From Desulfobacterales bacterium (GTDB taxonomy: Bacteria > Desulfobacterota > Desulfobacteria > Desulfobacterales > JAFDCJ01): 10,645 nucleotides of DNA. This document shows positions 8,720-10,645 of the stretch, piece by piece. The position numbers were made by a program, and so were the translations under genes. The stretch lies in the NCBI GenBank assembly GCA_020345785.1, contig CP070771.1:3926697-3937341 (forward strand). The letters run 5' to 3'. Position 1 is the first letter of the stretch. The number at the start of each line of letters is the position of its first letter. Under the pieces are notes generated by a model. It saw nothing but the letters and a program-made list of their open reading frames with translations, did no database searches and had not been told where the DNA came from.

Positions 8720-9142
8720 TTGGCCGAGCTTCTTGCCCGTAAAGAGGACCAGGCTTTCGAGGTAAAAATACCACCACCTGCCGACAATCAAAATAGCAGT
8801 GGCGACGGCCTGCGGCGTGCCGTAGAGGTTGAAATCGATGGCGAACACTACTACTTCGATTCGGCCACGGATTACAGTGAAACTCAAGGGGTCTCATCCC
8901 TGACAAGAAGTTTTAATACAAGTGATCTAAGTTTGCGGAACTTGTATCGGTCGGTTGAAAAGGGGGCGGATGAGCGCAAAGATGTTACGATCCTTTTCTC
9001 CGAAACGATAACGTTCGACGGCAACGAGTATGCAAGAAGAAATCTGTACGGCTGCCTGCCCGTCAGTTATGACTTATCCACGCTGGCCGCAGAGGAACCG
9101 GGGATGGAATCCATTTCGCTTGAGTATCAGGACGCGGATTAA
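8720..9142 (+). CDS. Small acidic protein of unknown function (140 residues), end of cassette
   Basis: The frame is closed upstream by TAA at 8711-8713 and offers no ATG or GTG before conserved-looking sequence, so the TTG at 8720 is the likely start; stop TAA at 9140-9142. No good Shine-Dalgarno is present: GAGG at 8699-8702 is 17 bases away and only AAAG lies close. The protein is soluble and acidic, with one Cys, no signal peptide and no helix long enough for a membrane. Two patches look like beta-structure: VEVEIDGEHYYF (about residues 35-46) and DVTILFSETITFDGNEYARR (about 87-106). I do not recognise the family. The gap of 29 bases after gene 3 and the same strand suggest it belongs to the same transcript. 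It could be an accessory or capping subunit, but that is a guess. Reality of the gene is likely; the start is less sure. Confidence 0.65.
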   Translation: MAELLARKEDQAFEVKIPPPADNQNSSGDGLRRAVEVEIDGEHYYFDSATDYSETQGVSSLTRSFNTSDLSLRNLYRSVEKGADERKDVTILFSETITFDGNEYARRNLYGCLPVSYDLSTLAAEEPGMESISLEYQDAD

Positions 9143-9218
9143 GCATAACTCCATTCATAAGCCATCCCGCTCTATCGGAATGAGAATTGATAAGCTTTTA
9201 CCAAAATTCTTTATGTAC

Positions 9219-9300
9219 ATCAGCGACCAGTGACAGAGCGTGGTTGCGGCCCCTTCAAGGGCCCTTCCTCATCCCCCCAGCTCTGCTGGTGGTCGCTGAT
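9219..9300. repeat. 82-base imperfect palindrome with 11-base terminal inverted repeats
   Basis: ATCAGCGACCA (9219-9229) is exactly matched by TGGTCGCTGAT (9290-9300) in reverse complement. Four bases inward, CAGAGC (9234-9239) pairs with GCTCTG (9280-9285). At the tip GGCCC (9248-9252) can pair with GGGCC (9259-9263), overlapping the palindrome AAGGGCCCTT (9257-9266). Together these could form one long stem. It may be a small non-autonomous mobile element, a bidirectional transcription barrier or a structured RNA. No clear target-site duplication flanks it. Confidence 0.6.
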
Positions 9301-9341
9301 TTCAATTGGAGTAAAAGCAACCCAATATAAAAAAACTCTGG

Positions 9342-9375
9342 GTTCTCAGCGGGCTCTGCGAGAGAACAGATTTTT
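9342..9375 (+). terminator. Weak Rho-independent terminator candidate
   Basis: GTTCTC (9342-9347) pairs with GAGAAC (9362-9367), with an inner GC/GC pair possible, and TTTTT follows at 9371-9375 after a 3-base gap. The stem is only six pairs and lies about 200 bases beyond the small cassette gene. It could end that transcript, but it may equally be part of a dispersed repeat. Confidence 0.3.
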
Positions 9376-9424
9376 CAACTGTGGATGCCCGGATCAAATG
9401 CCCTGCCAAAATTTTAAATCCTAA

Positions 9425-9620
9425 GTCCTCAGCATGCCGGGTCGAAGTTTTTACGAAGACTGGTCCTCAGCACGCAGTGCCATATGTTGCCTCGATCCGA
9501 CGAGGAAGGAACTCCTCAAGGACCGAGGGTCCGCTCATCAAGTGAAACGCTCCTTGAGCGAAGCGCTCATCTTTTCCTCCCATCCTCCCACCTTCTTTCT
9601 TTCGCCCTCAGTCCTCAGCA
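9425..9620. repeat. Three copies of the 10-mer GTCCTCAGCA
   Basis: Exact copies occur at 9425-9434, 9463-9472 and 9611-9620; the last is followed by the related CTCAGCCC. They are on the same strand but irregularly spaced, so this is not a CRISPR array. They look like fragments of a degenerate dispersed intergenic repeat. Confidence 0.6.
9490..9568. repeat. Cluster of small hairpins
   Basis: Several short perfect stems pack into 79 bases: CCTCG/CGAGG (9490-9494, 9501-9505), GGACC/GGTCC around a GAG loop (9520-9532), and GAGCG/CGCTC around AAG (9556-9568). A competing longer pairing joins CTCAAGGA (9515-9522) with TCCTTGAG (9551-9558). The pattern fits a structured RNA or a folded dispersed repeat; it matches no RNA family I know. 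Confidence 0.45.
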
Positions 9621-9724
9621 CTCAGCCCTAACCCGCTCACTCTCTGCCCTGTGCTCTCTGCTCCATGCCGTACCTTCCCAACTTCTCAGCTTCTCACCCT
9701 CCCACCTTCCCAACTTCTCAACTT
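9570..9724. repeat. Pyrimidine-rich tract with repeated phrases
   Basis: The + strand is dominated by C and T, and purines are sparse. The 17-mer ACCTTCCCAACTTCTCA occurs exactly at 9672-9688 and 9704-9720. CCTCCCACCTT occurs at 9584-9594 and 9698-9708. ATGCCGT at 9665-9671 recurs at 9727-9733, inside the end of the patatin gene. Read from the patatin gene the tract is purine-rich and lies immediately past its stop codon. Confidence 0.65.
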
Positions 9725-10645
9725 CTATGCCGTGCTCCACCGGTGGGGAAGGTCCTTGACCAGCGCCTCGAACCAGAGCTTCAGATCGTCATAGCTCAAC
9801 TTATCGACCTTGGGGGCATGCTCGAGCGCACACTCGCCGATGTGCTGCCCGAGCGCCCGGTAGGCCTCAAACTGGCCTTCGTCGAAGAACTGATCGGCCG
9901 TGCTCTCATGGGGGAACGTCGGATTGCGCTTGCGGTACTCGACAACCACTTCATCTTCTTCCCCGCAGAAGGAGGACTTCAGATAGAGCAGGTAGCCGTA
10001 CTCCGCTTCGTTCGGATAGTGAATCCGGCCGATGGCGAAATGCGCCTCGCTCAGTCGATCCTTATCGGGGTCTTTGAGCCTGATTTGCTTGAGATCGATG
10101 TCGATGTGGATCCCTAGATCGATGCGGGCGTAGCGGATCAAGGTCGCCAGGCTGCCGAAGCGCAGGTTCGCGTCCGCCTCGCCGTCGCCGGTGACGATGA
10201 ACTTGCACCGCCGGCGCAGCAGCTCGATGGTGGCAAGATTCTCGATATGGCCGCCGTCCGAGAGGTTGACCCACTTGTGGGTCTCGTCAAGCCGGCTTCC
10301 CATCTCGCGCAGGAAGGCCTCCGGCCTCACCCGCCAGTTGAAACGCTCCCGAAGACTTCCGCGCTTTGTGCCGGGCACCTGGATCTTGACCAGTGATTCG
10401 CCCCGCGACACCTGCTGGCCCTCCTGCACGCAGAGCTGGAGCGTGCACGGCACCCAATACTCGCTGGACCCGGCCTCGTTGCTGACGACTTCGACACGCT
10501 GCATGCCGTCCTGGATCCCCCCGATACGCACGCTGCCGTGGACTTCGCTGACGAAACGCTTCTTGCGCATCAGAGTGCTGATGCTGGAGCCCAGGTAACC
10601 GCCGCCCGAGACCGTCGACATATAGTCCACGTGGTCGAAGACGCC
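9725..10645 (-). CDS. Patatin-like phospholipase, C-terminal part (start outside window)
   Basis: The frame is open through the right edge; the in-frame GTG at 10630 is preceded by coding sequence (GVFDH), so the true start lies outside. TAG stop at 9725-9727. Residues are counted from that GTG. STVSGGGYLGS (5-15) resembles the nucleophile loop of patatin/cPLA2-type lipases, with Ser8 the probable nucleophile. NLSDGGHIENLA (122-133) holds the probable catalytic Asp125, and LLRRRCKFIVTGDGEAD follows as usual in the family. Such enzymes hydrolyse acyl esters of membrane lipids. The oxyanion glycine loop would be upstream and is not visible. The Ser-to-Asp distance is about 117 residues, shorter than in relatives I recall. 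Residues 32-86 instead resemble a segment of RNA polymerase beta-prime. There is no membrane helix in the visible part. Its base composition is richer in G+C than genes 1-4. Family assignment is firm; activity and substrate are not. Confidence 0.85.
   Translation of the reverse strand, partial: GVFDHVDYMSTVSGGGYLGSSISTLMRKKRFVSEVHGSVRIGGIQDGMQRVEVVSNEAGSSEYWVPCTLQLCVQEGQQVSRGESLVKIQVPGTKRGSLRERFNWRVRPEAFLREMGSRLDETHKWVNLSDGGHIENLATIELLRRRCKFIVTGDGEADANLRFGSLATLIRYARIDLGIHIDIDLKQIRLKDPDKDRLSEAHFAIGRIHYPNEAEYGYLLYLKSSFCGEEDEVVVEYRKRNPTFPHESTADQFFDEGQFEAYRALGQHIGECALEHAPKVDKLSYDDLKLWFEALVKDLPHRWSTA
10373..10537 (-). other. RNA polymerase beta-prime-like (SBHM) segment inside the patatin protein
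   Basis: This covers residues 32-86 counted from the GTG at 10630. It begins GSVRIGGIQDG, continues through YWVPCTLQLCVQEGQQVSRG and ends SLVKIQVPGTK. The order G-x-V-R-x-x-x-x-x-D-G, then Y-x-x-P, then V-x-x-G-x-x-V-x-x-G-x-x-L-x-x-I-P parallels the beta-prime stretch I remember as YFLPGKAIVQLEDG followed by SGDTLARIP. Barrel-sandwich/lipoyl-like folds share the glycine-turn-glycine pattern. There is no lipoyl or biotin lysine in the expected MKM-type context. The resemblance was read by eye. Confidence 0.4.

Larger units (their letters stand above)
9143..9724. other. Non-coding region between convergent genes
   Basis: This 582-base gap separates the small cassette gene from the oppositely oriented patatin gene. 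Short open frames here are low-complexity and lack ribosome sites, so I call none of them genes. Positions 9143-9218 are AT-rich with nothing recognisable. The rest contains the palindrome, hairpins, direct repeats and pyrimidine tract listed separately. It probably receives the 3' ends of both transcripts. Confidence 0.7.

Noticed and set aside
8690..8720. Small gene 4 as a frameshifted tail of gene 3
   Set aside because: Gene 3 already ends after the family's C-terminal motifs with a polar tail and a double stop, and the gap holds a further stop in the frame of gene 4.
9219..9300. Palindrome as an integron attC site
   Set aside because: The ends lack the GTTRRRY/RYYYAAC core pair and no integrase gene is present.
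9425..9620. Three identical 10-mers as a possible CRISPR or iteron array
   Set aside because: Spacing is irregular (28 and 138 bases between copies), the unit is too short for CRISPR, and there is no cas or replication gene nearby.
9665..10117. A 150-codon open frame on the + strand over the patatin gene
   Set aside because: It begins in the pyrimidine repeat tract and then runs antisense to the conserved C-terminus of the patatin protein; no ribosome site.

Overview
The window looks like a stretch of a mesophilic bacterial chromosome, moderately GC-rich and densely coding. The best guess is a sulfate-reducer-like deltaproteobacterium (Desulfobacterota). That guess rests only on the style of the two intergenic regions, which carry degenerate short repeats of the kinds GTCAGAAGACAGAG, GTCCTCAGCA and ACCTTCCCAACTTCTCA. 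I associate these with such genomes from memory, so the taxonomy is weak. There is no rRNA, tRNA, CRISPR array, transposase or integrase.

Positions 1-9142 hold four genes on the + strand. (1) The C-terminal 811 residues of a large protein with a DUF6603-type domain run off the left edge. After a 206-base gap with a hairpin and repeats come (2) an 800-residue protein and (3) a 1219-residue protein. These two overlap by 17 bases and are almost certainly translated from one message. After 29 bases comes (4) a 140-residue acidic protein with a probable TTG start. Proteins 2 and 3 carry many motifs that I recall as conserved in very large, uncharacterised bacterial proteins encoded side by side with DUF6603 proteins. 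No enzymatic motif, signal peptide or clear membrane segment is visible in any of them. The group looks like a multi-protein assembly of unknown function and is the best candidate here for an undescribed system.

Positions 9143-9724 are non-coding. They contain an 82-base imperfect palindrome, a weak terminator candidate, a cluster of small hairpins, three copies of a 10-base repeat, and a pyrimidine-rich tract with repeated phrases.

Positions 9725-10645 on the - strand hold the C-terminal part of a patatin-like phospholipase, convergent with the cassette and cut by the right edge. It is clearly more GC-rich than its neighbours. Between its probable catalytic Ser and Asp motifs lies a segment resembling part of the RNA polymerase beta-prime subunit (an SBHM/hammerhead-like fold), which is unexpected in a lipase.

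The first four genes probably act together. Nothing in the sequence ties the patatin gene to them except position.
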